Source: an uncultured Proteiniphilum sp. (GTDB lineage Bacteria > Bacteroidota > Bacteroidia > Bacteroidales > Dysgonomonadaceae). From it: 59,864 nt of DNA. The stretch lies in assembly GCA_927407015.1 (NCBI GenBank), contig CAKMJT010000028.1:1-59864 (forward strand), given 5' to 3'. Below, piece by piece: positions 46,496-56,074 of this stretch; the stretch's first letter is position 1, and each line of letters starts with the position of its first letter. The notes beneath the pieces are model-generated. The model did no database searches. It was not told the origin of the DNA and saw only the letters and a program-made list of their open reading frames with translations. The translations under genes and the position numbers were made by a program.

Positions 46496-48036
46496 CAAAC
46501 AAACTGAATCCAGTCACTGTTCTCCTGGTAATCTTCAATAACCGAAATTTTGTTATCGAATGAAAAGCCAGCCATTAGTTTTGAAATATCTTGTTGCAAC
46601 ATGGTTATTGCTCCTTCTATCAAATCTTTTCGGAAACCTTTCTGCGCCAAATCCAACACTTGATTCATAGAGATGATGCGTCCAATCACTTTTCCCATTT
46701 CCACCGTCTTACGTTGAGACATCTCCATATCCAGATTGAAATTCATCAAATCTTTCACATAATCTGCCGCTCTACCGATCAAGTCGTATCCTTTCATAAA
46801 TAGGAAAACATTCTTCTCTTTGGCTCTTTTCATTAATTTCATCAATCCTTCTGTGATTTGTGCATACAAGATATCATTTGAACCCTCGAAGATTTGAAAA
46901 GGACGACTATCCATTGTGGCGCGGCCAACAATGTGATTCAGTTTGTAAGATTTTGCTCCTATCAACTGCATTGCCGATTGTGCGGCTTCCTGCATTAAGT
47001 CCGTAATCACACTTTTAACTGCATTGGCTTCTAAACCATGCGGCGCCATATCTCTTTGGGTATTCAGTTTCTCGCTGCTGTTCACACACATGGCTGTGCA
47101 AACAGTATAGGATGCCTGCAGTTTTGATAACCGGTGCTGTACCTGGTCGTAACTTAAAAGACTTCGGCCTCCGACAAAGCGCTGCTTGCAATGTGCCATG
47201 GCCTCATCAAGCATTCGTTGAATGAATCCCATTCCCATTCCCGGAAATTGCATCCTGCTACCATGCAGCAAGTCAAGCATCATCTTTATACCCGTGGTAT
47301 GGGGTTGCAATTTGTGAGTGGCAGGAACCTCTAAATCGATGCGGTTTTTACCATAAGGAATTGCATATAACCCTAAGGTCTCGAATACCTCTTCAACTAT
47401 AATCCCCTGCCCTGGTACGCTGGTGTCAACCAGGAAAAAATCAATATCACGCTGTAGATCGCCCGTCTTGCTTTGTCGCCGTGCTGCTATTAACCAGTAT
47501 TCTGCCAAGCCGGTCAATCCGGCCCAGTGTTTCGTTCCTTTCAAACGATACTTACCATCTTTTTCTGTGTACGAAGTTTGCATGTTCAATGCATCACTGC
47601 CAAAGTCGGGTTCGGTGATCATGAGCCCCCCCATGGCGTGCTCTTCTAAAAACCTTTTGAACACGGGGGCTTTCACCTCTTCTTGCCCATATTTGGCGAA
47701 CGGCTGCAAAAACAATGCAGCGTTTATTCCAAAGGTCAGACATAGCGCTAATGATTCGTAGGATGATGTTGCCAGCAATGCAAGAATTTCGTGTGTCAAT
47801 GCGCCACGACCACCATACTCTTTTTTGATACAAACGGAGAGCGGATTGACTGACATTATTTCTTGCAGGACAAAAGGAGGTAACCCTCGCTCAGTCCCCA
47901 TCTGGTCAATATTGCCACGATGATGAAAAACCAAATCCATTTTGGTTTTTAAATCATTCATCAATTCTGCAAAAGGCCTGATATTGCTTTTGGCGTTTTG
48001 ATGAGGGGAGGATATGTCGGATTGAGTGTAAGACAT
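46495..48036 (-). CDS. Acyl-CoA dehydrogenase-family flavoprotein
   Basis: 513 residues, longer than the roughly 380 of classic enzymes. FAD-linked oxidation of an acyl-CoA. Seen: LMITEPDFGSDALNMQT (middle beta-domain motif), the RLKGTKHWAGLTG strand, and FQIFEGSNDIL near 385, where the Glu matches the catalytic base position of medium-chain enzymes. Start ATG at 48036. It stands alone, without thiolase, enoyl-CoA hydratase or an electron-transfer flavoprotein. It is noticeably more AT-rich than its neighbours and may have been acquired. Confidence 0.88.
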   Translation of the reverse strand: MSYTQSDISSPHQNAKSNIRPFAELMNDLKTKMDLVFHHRGNIDQMGTERGLPPFVLQEIMSVNPLSVCIKKEYGGRGALTHEILALLATSSYESLALCLTFGINAALFLQPFAKYGQEEVKAPVFKRFLEEHAMGGLMITEPDFGSDALNMQTSYTEKDGKYRLKGTKHWAGLTGLAEYWLIAARRQSKTGDLQRDIDFFLVDTSVPGQGIIVEEVFETLGLYAIPYGKNRIDLEVPATHKLQPHTTGIKMMLDLLHGSRMQFPGMGMGFIQRMLDEAMAHCKQRFVGGRSLLSYDQVQHRLSKLQASYTVCTAMCVNSSEKLNTQRDMAPHGLEANAVKSVITDLMQEAAQSAMQLIGAKSYKLNHIVGRATMDSRPFQIFEGSNDILYAQITEGLMKLMKRAKEKNVFLFMKGYDLIGRAADYVKDLMNFNLDMEMSQRKTVEMGKVIGRIISMNQVLDLAQKGFRKDLIEGAITMLQQDISKLMAGFSFDNKISVIEDYQENSDWIQFV

Positions 48037-48146
48037 AAGAAAATCAATTAAATATTAATTTTAACGGGTGTCAACCAGCTAAAATATAAACAATTTCTAA
48101 TAAATAAAGTTGAGAGGGTAGGCCAGGGTAGTTACAAAACTTTTTG

Positions 48147-48154
48147 TATATTTG
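48147..48154 (+). promoter_or_regulatory. -7 promoter box for the DUF5040 gene
   Basis: TATATTTG fits TAnnTTTG. It implies a leader of about 160 nt before the ATG at 48320, which contains TTCACTTTTAG twice (near 48170 and 48254). Confidence 0.5.
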
Positions 48155-48319
48155 CCGGAGCGGTTTATTTTCACTTTTAGCGATGTTGATTTTCTATGGT
48201 CACCCCCGGCAGAGTCAAGTTTACTTGTGCACGGTCCTCTTTCCTGAGAAAATTCACTTTTAGTTCTTTGTTCTCTAAAAGTCTTTATTCTGAACTTCTG
48301 AATTTTTATACAAAAATAT

Positions 48320-49096
48320 ATGAGACGAATTAAAGCACTACCCTTATTGATCTTGCTGTTGACTTTTGTCACAGCTCTTTCCGCTCAGGAGAACAAAGAG
48401 AACCGCTACACATTCCTGCTTACCGGTGCATCCTTTGCATCACCCAACAACGGATGGTTTGAAGTGGGATGCGAATTGACAGGCGCGACTCCTCTTAACC
48501 GTGCCATCGGCGGCGAGGCTATTGCCGATGCGGCCAACAGGATGGAGAAAGGGACACTCTACAGCAAGGAAGAGCTGGAAAATATCGATGCACTGGTGAT
48601 CATGCAGGTACATGACAGGGATGTGTTCGATGAGTCACAGCTGAAAAACAAATACACTGACTACAAGACACCTTTCGACCGCAACAATTACGCTGCCGCG
48701 TTCGATTACGTGATCAAGCGATACCTCACGGAATGTTACAACCTCAAATTTGACGAGACATCGAAATACTACAACAGCCGCATGGGTAAGCCGGCGGTGG
48801 TCGTACTCTGTACCGACTGGCACGACGGGCGGGTGACCTACAACACCGCGGTACGTAACCTGGGTGAGAAGTGGGGATTCCCGGTGGTGGAGTTTGACAA
48901 GTATATTGGTTTCTCCAGGAACCGCCTCCATCCCGTGACGGGAGAACAGGTGAGCCGCCTGTTCACGGCTGACAAGCAGGTGATCAGCGGTGAGACCTTT
49001 GGCTGGCACCCTGAAAACGGACAGGAACAATATCTGCAGCGCCGCATGGGAGCCATCTTTGCAGATACCATGCGGAAGATCTTTCCGGTAAAATAA
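48320..49096 (+). CDS. Exported DUF5040 (SGNH-hydrolase-like) protein
   Basis: 258 residues. Signal peptide (1-22, ending LSAQ). The start resembles SGNH hydrolases: LTGASFASPNNGWFEVG carries the GxS block I and NRAIGGEAIAD the conserved Gly block. The later part has WHDGRVTYNTAVRNL and RNRLHPVTGEQ, where a His could act. DUF5040 is my best match; activity is not established. 32 bp before the Nif3-like gene, so they may be co-transcribed. Confidence 0.72.
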   Translation: MRRIKALPLLILLLTFVTALSAQENKENRYTFLLTGASFASPNNGWFEVGCELTGATPLNRAIGGEAIADAANRMEKGTLYSKEELENIDALVIMQVHDRDVFDESQLKNKYTDYKTPFDRNNYAAAFDYVIKRYLTECYNLKFDETSKYYNSRMGKPAVVVLCTDWHDGRVTYNTAVRNLGEKWGFPVVEFDKYIGFSRNRLHPVTGEQVSRLFTADKQVISGETFGWHPENGQEQYLQRRMGAIFADTMRKIFPVK

Positions 49097-49128
49097 CTCA
49101 TTTCTATTACAAGTAAACGGGTATCAAC

Positions 49129-50223
49129 ATGCGTATCAAGGAAATACTTCAAACCATCGAACAGCTTGCCCCCCTGCCGCTGCAGGAGGATTTTGACAAT
49201 AGCGGGCTGCAGGCAGGCGATCAGAACAGGGAGGCCACCGGTGCACTTGTGGCGATAGACGTGACGGAGAACGTGGTCGATGAGGCCATCGCATTGGGAT
49301 GTAATCTTATCATCACGCATCATCCGCTGGCCTTCAGGCCTTTTAAATCACTGACGGGAAAGAACTACGTGGAGCGGTGCATGATGCAGGCCATCAAAAA
49401 CGATATCGCCATTTATGCCGCACACACTAACCTTGACAATGCCAGGGGAGGCGTCAACTACAAGCTGGCGGAGATGCTGGAACTGCAGAACGTGAAGATA
49501 CTCCAACCAAAGGAGAACGCCCTGCTGAAGTTTGTCACCACGGTACCCCTGCAGCATGCCGACAGCGTGCGTAACGCGCTGTTCAATGCCGGTGCCGGAC
49601 ATATCGGCAATTACGACAGCTGCAGCTACAACCTGACGGGTGAGGGCACCTTCCGGGCTCAGGCAGGCGCTCATCCGCATATCGGTGAGATCGATGCCCT
49701 GCATGTTGAACCGGAAGTGAGAATTGAAACGGTGATCCCCGTGATGAAGAAGGAGGAGGTGTTGCGTGCACTCCTGGCGGTGCACCCCTATGAGGAGCCG
49801 GTGTTCGACCTCTATCCGATAGCCAACGAGTGGACGCAGAGCGGCAGCGGGGTGGTGGGCGTACTGCCGGAGCCGATGCCGGAGCAGGAGTTCCTCTATC
49901 TGCTGAAGGATATCTTTAACCTGCCAACCATACGCCATACGAAGATCCGGGGTAAGGATATCCGTGATGTGGCCATCTGCGGTGGTGCCGGAGCGTTTCT
50001 TATTCCGCGTGCCATCGGCTACGGTGCCGACACCTTGGTGACGGGGGAAGCCAGGTACAACGACTTTTACGATGTGGAAGGGCGACTATTGCTCGCGGTG
50101 GTAGGGCATTACGAGTCGGAGATATGTACAAAAGATATATTTTTCGATCATATTTCAAAAAAATATCCTACCTTTGTAGTGCATAAATCGGCGTTCGACT
50201 CGAATCCCGTGAAATATCTGTAA
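49129..50223 (+). CDS. Nif3-like dinuclear metal-centre protein
   Basis: 364 residues, the long bacterial form with a PII-like domain inserted in the middle (about 125-225: VTTVPLQHADSVRNALF). Metal ligands: His-His in THHPLAF, Asp in AHTNLDNARGG, and His/Glu in VVGHYESEIC at the end. The family (Nif3/YbgI, GTP cyclohydrolase 1 type 2) forms hexamers; its function is uncertain. Followed by a zinc-ribbon gene, as in many Bacteroidetes. Confidence 0.94.
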   Translation: MRIKEILQTIEQLAPLPLQEDFDNSGLQAGDQNREATGALVAIDVTENVVDEAIALGCNLIITHHPLAFRPFKSLTGKNYVERCMMQAIKNDIAIYAAHTNLDNARGGVNYKLAEMLELQNVKILQPKENALLKFVTTVPLQHADSVRNALFNAGAGHIGNYDSCSYNLTGEGTFRAQAGAHPHIGEIDALHVEPEVRIETVIPVMKKEEVLRALLAVHPYEEPVFDLYPIANEWTQSGSGVVGVLPEPMPEQEFLYLLKDIFNLPTIRHTKIRGKDIRDVAICGGAGAFLIPRAIGYGADTLVTGEARYNDFYDVEGRLLLAVVGHYESEICTKDIFFDHISKKYPTFVVHKSAFDSNPVKYL

Positions 50224-50378
50224 AAGAAAGCGGTCCGACTTGTTCCCGCAGTTACAGGAAATGTGGTAATGAAATGACCTTACTGTCGTTTGATTACTGC
50301 ATTTTTTTTCGGGTTACTTACCGCTGTAAATGTGCAACCAATTGAAGATAAACTAAATATACAATAAAATCAATCATT

Positions 50379-51146
50379 ATGGCAACAAGAAAAAAAGTCG
50401 TGGAACAGGAAGTGTCCGTGGAAGACAAGCTGAAGTCGCTCTACAAACTGCAGTCGTACCTGTCGGAGATTGACCGTATCAAAACATTGCGCGGGGAGCT
50501 TCCTCTTGAGGTAGCCGACCTCGATGATGAGATTGCCGGGCTGGGTACACGTATCAATAACTTTATGCTGGAACAAAAGCAGATGGAAGAAAATGCGAAA
50601 GTACAGAAAGGCAAGATTGAGACCAGCAAGGCAAAGATTGAGAAGTACAACAAGCAGCTCGAAAACGTACGCAACAGCAAAGAGTACGATCACCTTTCCA
50701 AGGAGATAGAATTTGAGACCCTCGAGATTGAACTTTCCGAAAAACATATTCGCGAACAGGTGCAGGAAGCAGCTATGCTCAAAGAGCAGATTGAAGTGGC
50801 CAATGCGCTGCTGAAGGATAAAACATCTGATCTGGAGCATAAGAAAAAAGAGCTGGATGACATTGTTTCAGAAACAAAAGCACAGGAAGAGAAGATCCGT
50901 GAGAAAGCCAAGAAGACCGAGACAATCATTGAACCGCGTCTTCTGGCAGCTTTCAAGCGTATCCGCAAGAACGCCCGCAATGGCCTGGGTATCGTGCCTA
51001 TCCAGCGGGGTGCCTGTGGCGGATGCTTTAATAAGATACCACCTCAGAAGCAGATGGACATCAAGCTGGGCAAGAAAATTATTGTCTGCGAATATTGCGG
51101 GCGGGTGATGATCGACCCGGAGATGGCCGGTCTCTTCGAGAAATAA
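50379..51146 (+). CDS. Coiled-coil protein with C4 zinc ribbon (COG1579)
   Basis: 255 residues. A long coiled coil fills about 10-190 (heptad-rich, Glu/Lys/Leu), followed by a C-terminal zinc ribbon with two Cys pairs (RGACGGCFNKI and VCEYCGRVM). Such proteins are often beside nif3-like genes; the role is not established, with nucleic-acid binding suggested. 155 bp after the Nif3-like gene. Confidence 0.9.
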   Translation: MATRKKVVEQEVSVEDKLKSLYKLQSYLSEIDRIKTLRGELPLEVADLDDEIAGLGTRINNFMLEQKQMEENAKVQKGKIETSKAKIEKYNKQLENVRNSKEYDHLSKEIEFETLEIELSEKHIREQVQEAAMLKEQIEVANALLKDKTSDLEHKKKELDDIVSETKAQEEKIREKAKKTETIIEPRLLAAFKRIRKNARNGLGIVPIQRGACGGCFNKIPPQKQMDIKLGKKIIVCEYCGRVMIDPEMAGLFEK

Positions 51147-51263
51147 ACGTCCACTGTGACAGTGACTCAATAAAAGAAGATTTTGAAGAGAAGGGGATGA
51201 TTCATTACGGATTTATTTCTTTATTTCTCTTTTAAATTTTCTTTTTTTTCTTTGGAAAAGATG

Positions 51264-51271
51264 TATCTTTG
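51264..51271 (+). promoter_or_regulatory. -7 promoter box of the nqr operon
   Basis: TATCTTTG fits TAnnTTTG, about 114 bp before nqrA. The probable transcript start falls in the palindrome that follows. Confidence 0.6.
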
Positions 51272-51272
51272 C

Positions 51273-51351
51273 GCTCCTATAGGAGCAAACCTCCGGGGTT
51301 CATTCACAGCGAACTAAAAAAACCTTTTGATTTAGAATAGGTTAATCAAAA
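51273..51351 (+). promoter_or_regulatory. Palindrome and hairpin in the nqr leader
   Basis: GCTCCTATAGGAGC (51273-51286) is a perfect 14-bp palindrome starting 2 bp after the -7 box. Further on, TTTTGATT (51325-51332) pairs with AATCAAAA (51344-51351). The palindrome could be an operator at +1 or a 5' stabilising hairpin. Confidence 0.55.
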
Positions 51352-51384
51352 AGTATACAAGCAAGGTTATTTATTATAAACTAT

Positions 51385-52731
51385 ATGGCTAATCGAATAA
51401 AAATTAAGAAAGGCTTACAAATCCCGTTGCTCGGACAGTCGGAAGAGACATTGAGAGGACGGATTACGAGCGAATTTGTGAGAATTTGTCCGGAAGACTA
51501 CCATGGCATTACTCCCAAGTTGGCCGTAAAGGTGGGTGATACCGTGAAAGCCGGAACAGCCCTGTTCTACGAAAAGAATAAGCCCGATATGCTTTTTGCC
51601 TCACCTGTCAGTGGTGTGGTCACCGAGGTGGAGCGTGGTGAGAAACGACGCATCCTCAATATCGTGATCCGTGCCGACAAAAGTACCGTTTATGAGGATT
51701 TCAGCAGCAAACAGGTCGTTGCCCTTGCTTCAGAAGAAGTGAAGAAAACGATTCTTGATGCAGGGATATGGTTTCTGATCAGACAGCGTCCCTACGATGT
51801 GGTGGCGGCTCCGGACAAACAACCACGCGATATCTTCGTCACCGGTTTCGATACAGCACCCCTGGCACCCTCCTACGATTTCGTGCTGCAGGGTCAGGAG
51901 GCTGACCTGCAGACAGGGCTGGATGCGCTGGCCAGGCTTACCGCTGGAAAAGTGTATCTCTCCATCAGCACAAAAACAAAGAACAAAGGATTGCGTGACG
52001 CTAAAAATGTGGTGATAACCGAGTTCGACGGGCCCCATCCTGCAGGGAATGTGGGGGTACAGATCAACAAACTGAAACCGGTGAACCGGGGTGAGGTGGT
52101 ATGGACGCTGAACGCCCTGGATGTGGTGATCATCGGGCGCCTTTTCAACAAGGGTATCGTGGATCTCACCCGAACCGTAGCACTCACCGGCTCGGAGGTG
52201 AAGCAGAAAGGCTATTACCAGATGGTGATCGGCACCGAGCTGAAGTCACTCTTCAGCCAAAACGTGACCGAAGGCATCTCGTTAAGATATATCAGCGGCA
52301 ACCCGCTCACCGGACGCAAGATCGATGCCAACGGCGTGCTTCGTGCCTATGATGCACAGGTAACGGTGATCCCTGAGGGGGATGACGTACATGAAGCATT
52401 CGGCTGGGCATCGATGTCACCCAAGCGCTACAGTGCCGGCTGCACCTATCTCACCCTGAAAAAGAAATACCGTCTGGATGCCCGTCTGCTGGGCGGACCC
52501 CGTGCGATCATCGTTTCGAACGAATACGACAAGGTGTTCCCGATGGATATCTTCCCTGAGCAGTTGATCAAAGCCATTATCGCCTTCAATATCGACAAGA
52601 TGGAGTCACTGGGTATTTACGAGGTAGCTCCCGAAGATTTTGCCCTGTGCGAGTTTGTGGATACCTCCAAGTTGGAGCTACAACATATTGTGCGGATGGG
52701 ACTGGATATGCTCCGCAAGGAGATGGAGTAA
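51385..52731 (+). CDS. nqrA: Na+-translocating NADH:quinone reductase subunit A
   Basis: 448 residues. Peripheral subunit of the NQR complex, which couples NADH oxidation by quinone to sodium export. Seen: RIKIKKGLQIPLLG at the start, VKAGTALFYEKNKPDMLFAS, IRQRPYDVVAAPDKQPRDIF, GVQINKLKPVNRGEVVWTLN, YSAGCTYLTLKKKYRL. First gene of nqrABCDEF. Confidence 0.96.
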   Translation: MANRIKIKKGLQIPLLGQSEETLRGRITSEFVRICPEDYHGITPKLAVKVGDTVKAGTALFYEKNKPDMLFASPVSGVVTEVERGEKRRILNIVIRADKSTVYEDFSSKQVVALASEEVKKTILDAGIWFLIRQRPYDVVAAPDKQPRDIFVTGFDTAPLAPSYDFVLQGQEADLQTGLDALARLTAGKVYLSISTKTKNKGLRDAKNVVITEFDGPHPAGNVGVQINKLKPVNRGEVVWTLNALDVVIIGRLFNKGIVDLTRTVALTGSEVKQKGYYQMVIGTELKSLFSQNVTEGISLRYISGNPLTGRKIDANGVLRAYDAQVTVIPEGDDVHEAFGWASMSPKRYSAGCTYLTLKKKYRLDARLLGGPRAIIVSNEYDKVFPMDIFPEQLIKAIIAFNIDKMESLGIYEVAPEDFALCEFVDTSKLELQHIVRMGLDMLRKEME

Positions 52732-52777
52732 CGCAAGAGCGAGAAAGAAGGAATTATAACAACTAAAACATAGAACT

Positions 52778-53998
52778 TTGAAAGCGTTAAAGAAGTATCT
52801 TGATAAAATAAAACCGAATTTCGGGGAAGGTGGTAAACTGCATTGGCTCAATTCAACATACGATGCATTTGAAACATTTCTTTTCGTGCCCAACACGACC
52901 TCGAAAACAGGGGTGCATATTCACGATGCACGTGACTCGAAGCGTACGATGATCATCGTGATTGTGGCTTTGTTACCTGCCTTGCTGGTGGGTATGTACA
53001 ACGTGGGGTTACAGCATTATATGGCCGTTGGACAGGATGTGACACTACTCACGAAATTTATCTACGGACTGATTGCCATGTTGCCGCTGATCGTAGTCTC
53101 CTACGTGGTGGGGCTGGGCATTGAGTTTGCCATGGCACAGATGAAAAAGGAAGAGGTGGCTGAGGGCTATCTCGTATCCGGGATGCTGATCCCGATGATC
53201 GTGCCTATCGACACACCCCTGTGGATGGTAGCCGTAGCTGTTGCCTTCTCGGTGATCTTCGCCAAGGAGGTGTTCGGCGGTACCGGTTACAATATTTTCA
53301 ACGTGGCGCTGATCGCGCGTGCATTTCTCTTCTTCTCCTATCCTTCGAAGATGTCGGGCGACCAGGTATGGGTGCGTACAGCTGATACGTTCGGGATGGG
53401 CAGTGGAACGGTGATTGACGGTTACTCGGGAGCCACACCCCTGGGACAGATTGCCACTACCGATGTGGGCAGCTTTGGTGAGTTTACCTTCCAGGGCATC
53501 ACCGGACAACCGTTGTCTATCAGCGACATGTTCTTCGGATTTATCCCGGGCTCTGTGGGCGAGGTCTCCACCTTTGCCATCCTGCTGGGTGCCCTTATTC
53601 TGATCACCACGGGTGTGGGGAGCTGGAAGACTATGCTTTCCGTATTTCTGGGTGGTCTCGTAGCGGTGTTGCTGGTGAACAGCTTCGCACAGAATGTGAT
53701 CATGGAGATGCCGGTTTATTACCATTTTCTGCTGGGTGGTTTTGCCTTCGGAGCTGTCTTTATGGCCACCGATCCGGTAACCTCGGCGAGAACGGAAAAA
53801 GGAAAATGGATCTACGGTTTCTTCATTGGTTTGGTAGCGATTGCTATCCGGGTCTTCAATCCGGGTTATCCCGAAGGAATGATGCTTGCCATCCTTTTTA
53901 TGAACGCGTTTGCTCCGCTGATCGACTTCTATGTGATTGATGCCAACATCAAACGTCGTGCGAAGAGATCTGCCGTAACGTCCACGGTACAACAATAA
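52778..53998 (+). CDS. nqrB: Na+-NQR subunit B, TTG start
   Basis: 406 residues from a TTG at 52778: the family start MKALKKYLDKIKPNF begins there and no in-frame ATG exists nearby. Membrane subunit with about 10 helices. The covalent FMN site is DGYSGAT with Thr220. Seen also: TGVHIHDARDSKRTMIIVI and FMATDPVTSARTEKGKWIYG. 46 bp after nqrA. Confidence 0.96.
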   Translation: MKALKKYLDKIKPNFGEGGKLHWLNSTYDAFETFLFVPNTTSKTGVHIHDARDSKRTMIIVIVALLPALLVGMYNVGLQHYMAVGQDVTLLTKFIYGLIAMLPLIVVSYVVGLGIEFAMAQMKKEEVAEGYLVSGMLIPMIVPIDTPLWMVAVAVAFSVIFAKEVFGGTGYNIFNVALIARAFLFFSYPSKMSGDQVWVRTADTFGMGSGTVIDGYSGATPLGQIATTDVGSFGEFTFQGITGQPLSISDMFFGFIPGSVGEVSTFAILLGALILITTGVGSWKTMLSVFLGGLVAVLLVNSFAQNVIMEMPVYYHFLLGGFAFGAVFMATDPVTSARTEKGKWIYGFFIGLVAIAIRVFNPGYPEGMMLAILFMNAFAPLIDFYVIDANIKRRAKRSAVTSTVQQ

Positions 53999-54012
53999 TA
54001 ACAGAGAAGACT

Positions 54013-54732
54013 ATGAACAGAGAAAAGAGTGGATACACAATGATATATGCGGCGGTAATGGTGATTATTGTCGCGTTGGGACTCTCCTTCACGCATCAGG
54101 CATTGAATGAGCGGCAGACTGCCAATGTGAACATTGACAAGATGCAGCAGATACTGCGATCGCTGAATATTGATGCTACGTCAGCAGAAGCACAACAAAA
54201 ATATAATGAACTGGTGAAGAACGCTTATCTCATCAACAGCGATGGGGTAAAGGAGGAGGGCACCGAGGGAATTACGCCCGATGATCCGGCCTTTACGACG
54301 GATCCGGGTGATGAGAATGCCAAAGGGTTGCCGGTATATGAAGCCAATATCGACGGATCGGTCAAATACATCATCCCTATGCAGGGTACCGGACTATGGG
54401 GCCCTATCTGGGGTTATCTGGCCGTGGAGGCCGACGGCAGCACCATCTATGGAGCCGAGTTCGGTCACCAGGGTGAGACGCCGGGACTGGGTGCCGAAAT
54501 CGTGATGCTTTCGTTTCGTGAACAGTTTATTGGCAAGGAGATTATCAAGGAAGGACAATTCAGGTCAGTAGCTGTGGTCAAACCGGGTCAGTCGGTGAGC
54601 GATCGGGATTACGTGGACGGCATCTCGGGCGGTACCATCACCAGTAAAGGGGTGGATGCCATGTTGCGCAGCAGTATTGGAGAGTATGAGAGATTTTTAA
54701 TGAATTTGAACGCTGCTGGCGAAGGTCAGTAA
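54013..54732 (+). CDS. nqrC: Na+-NQR subunit C
   Basis: 239 residues. One N-terminal membrane helix (MIYAAVMVIIVALGLSF), then a periplasmic FMN-binding domain. The flavinylation site is DGISGGT with Thr208, fitting the ApbE target motif. Seen: IPMQGTGLWGPIWGYLAVE and HQGETPGLGAEI. 14 bp after nqrB. Confidence 0.96.
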   Translation: MNREKSGYTMIYAAVMVIIVALGLSFTHQALNERQTANVNIDKMQQILRSLNIDATSAEAQQKYNELVKNAYLINSDGVKEEGTEGITPDDPAFTTDPGDENAKGLPVYEANIDGSVKYIIPMQGTGLWGPIWGYLAVEADGSTIYGAEFGHQGETPGLGAEIVMLSFREQFIGKEIIKEGQFRSVAVVKPGQSVSDRDYVDGISGGTITSKGVDAMLRSSIGEYERFLMNLNAAGEGQ

Positions 54733-54750
54733 ACATAAAACAGTATCAAA

Positions 54751-55383
54751 ATGGTATTATCGAATAAAACAAAGGCGGTCTTGTTAGGCCCGCTGAACAA
54801 AAATAACCCCATTATCGTGCAGGTGCTCGGTATCTGCTCTGCCCTGGCGGTAACCTCCAAGCTGGAGCCCTCCCTGGTGATGGCCGTAGCCGTGACTCTG
54901 GTAACGGCTTTTGGCAACGTAATCATTTCTCTGTTGCGTAAAACCATTCCCAACCGCATCCGTATCATTGTGCAACTGGTGGTGGTGGCTGCGCTGGTGA
55001 CCATCGTGAGTGAAGTGTTGAAAGCCTATGTCTATGATGTGAACAAACAGCTCTCCGTATTCGTGGGACTGATCGTGACCAACTGTATCCTGATGGGCCG
55101 TCTCGAAGCGTTTGCCCTGGGCAATGGCCCGTGGCCCTCTTTCCTCGATGGGATAGGCAACGGATTGGGTTATGGATGGATACTGGTGGTGGTCGGCTTC
55201 TTTCGGGAACTGCTCGGCTCCGGTACCCTGCTGGGACACCAGGTGATCCCCCAGTTCATGTATGATGCCGGTTATGTCAACAACGGACTGATGATGCTTG
55301 CACCGATGGCGCTGATACTGGTGGCTGTGATTATCTGGGTACACCGATCCAGGAACAGGGAACTATATGAGCAAACCAACTGA
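54751..55383 (+). CDS. nqrD: Na+-NQR subunit D
   Basis: 210 residues, six membrane helices. Seen: LLGPLNKNNPIIVQVLGICS, VGLIVTNCILMGRLEAFALG, FLDGIGNGLGYGWILVVVGF. The Cys in the TNC motif matches the membrane 2Fe-2S ligand shared by NqrD and NqrE. Confidence 0.97.
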   Translation: MVLSNKTKAVLLGPLNKNNPIIVQVLGICSALAVTSKLEPSLVMAVAVTLVTAFGNVIISLLRKTIPNRIRIIVQLVVVAALVTIVSEVLKAYVYDVNKQLSVFVGLIVTNCILMGRLEAFALGNGPWPSFLDGIGNGLGYGWILVVVGFFRELLGSGTLLGHQVIPQFMYDAGYVNNGLMMLAPMALILVAVIIWVHRSRNRELYEQTN

Positions 55384-55412
55384 TTCAATAATTAATAAAT
55401 AGCTATAATAGA

Positions 55413-56027
55413 ATGGATGCAATTAGCTTGATTGTACGATCGATCTTCGTCGATAATATGATATTCGCCTACTTCCTGGGGATGTGCTCCTTCCTGGCTG
55501 TATCGAAAAACGTGAAAACAGCGGTGGGACTGGGTATTGCCGTGACCTTCGTGCTGGTGATCACATTGCCTGTCAACTACCTGCTGGAGAACTATGTACT
55601 GAAGCAGGGTGCCCTGGCATGGCTGGGAGAGGAGTATGCGACAGTGGACCTGAGCGTCTTCAGCCTGCTGATCTTCATCGCCATCATCGCCTCCATCGTA
55701 CAGCTGGTGGAGATGATCATCGAACGTTTCAGCCCTTCACTCTACGCCTCACTGGGTATCTTCCTCCCGCTGATCGCAGTGAATTGTTCCATCCTGGGCG
55801 GATCGCTCTTTATGCAACAGCGTGAGTTTGTCAACGTGGGTATGGCGACGGCTTATGGCTTCGGATCAGGTATCGGGTGGCTACTGGCCATCGTGGGACT
55901 GGCAGCCATCCGGGAGAAGCTGGAATACTCCCATGTGCCCAAACCATTGAAGGGACTGGGTATTACCTTTATCATCACAGCATTGATGGCTATCGGTTTC
56001 ATGAGTTTCTCCGGGATCAATATCTGA
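55413..56027 (+). CDS. nqrE: Na+-NQR subunit E
   Basis: 204 residues, six membrane helices, inverted relative to NqrD. Seen: [60 protein letters not shown] (with the conserved NC). 29 bp after nqrD. Confidence 0.97.
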   Translation: MDAISLIVRSIFVDNMIFAYFLGMCSFLAVSKNVKTAVGLGIAVTFVLVITLPVNYLLENYVLKQGALAWLGEEYATVDLSVFSLLIFIAIIASIVQLVEMIIERFSPSLYASLGIFLPLIAVNCSILGGSLFMQQREFVNVGMATAYGFGSGIGWLLAIVGLAAIREKLEYSHVPKPLKGLGITFIITALMAIGFMSFSGINI

Positions 56028-56074
56028 ACAACACAAGTCATAAACAGAGTATACAAATAAATTAAGCACAAAAT

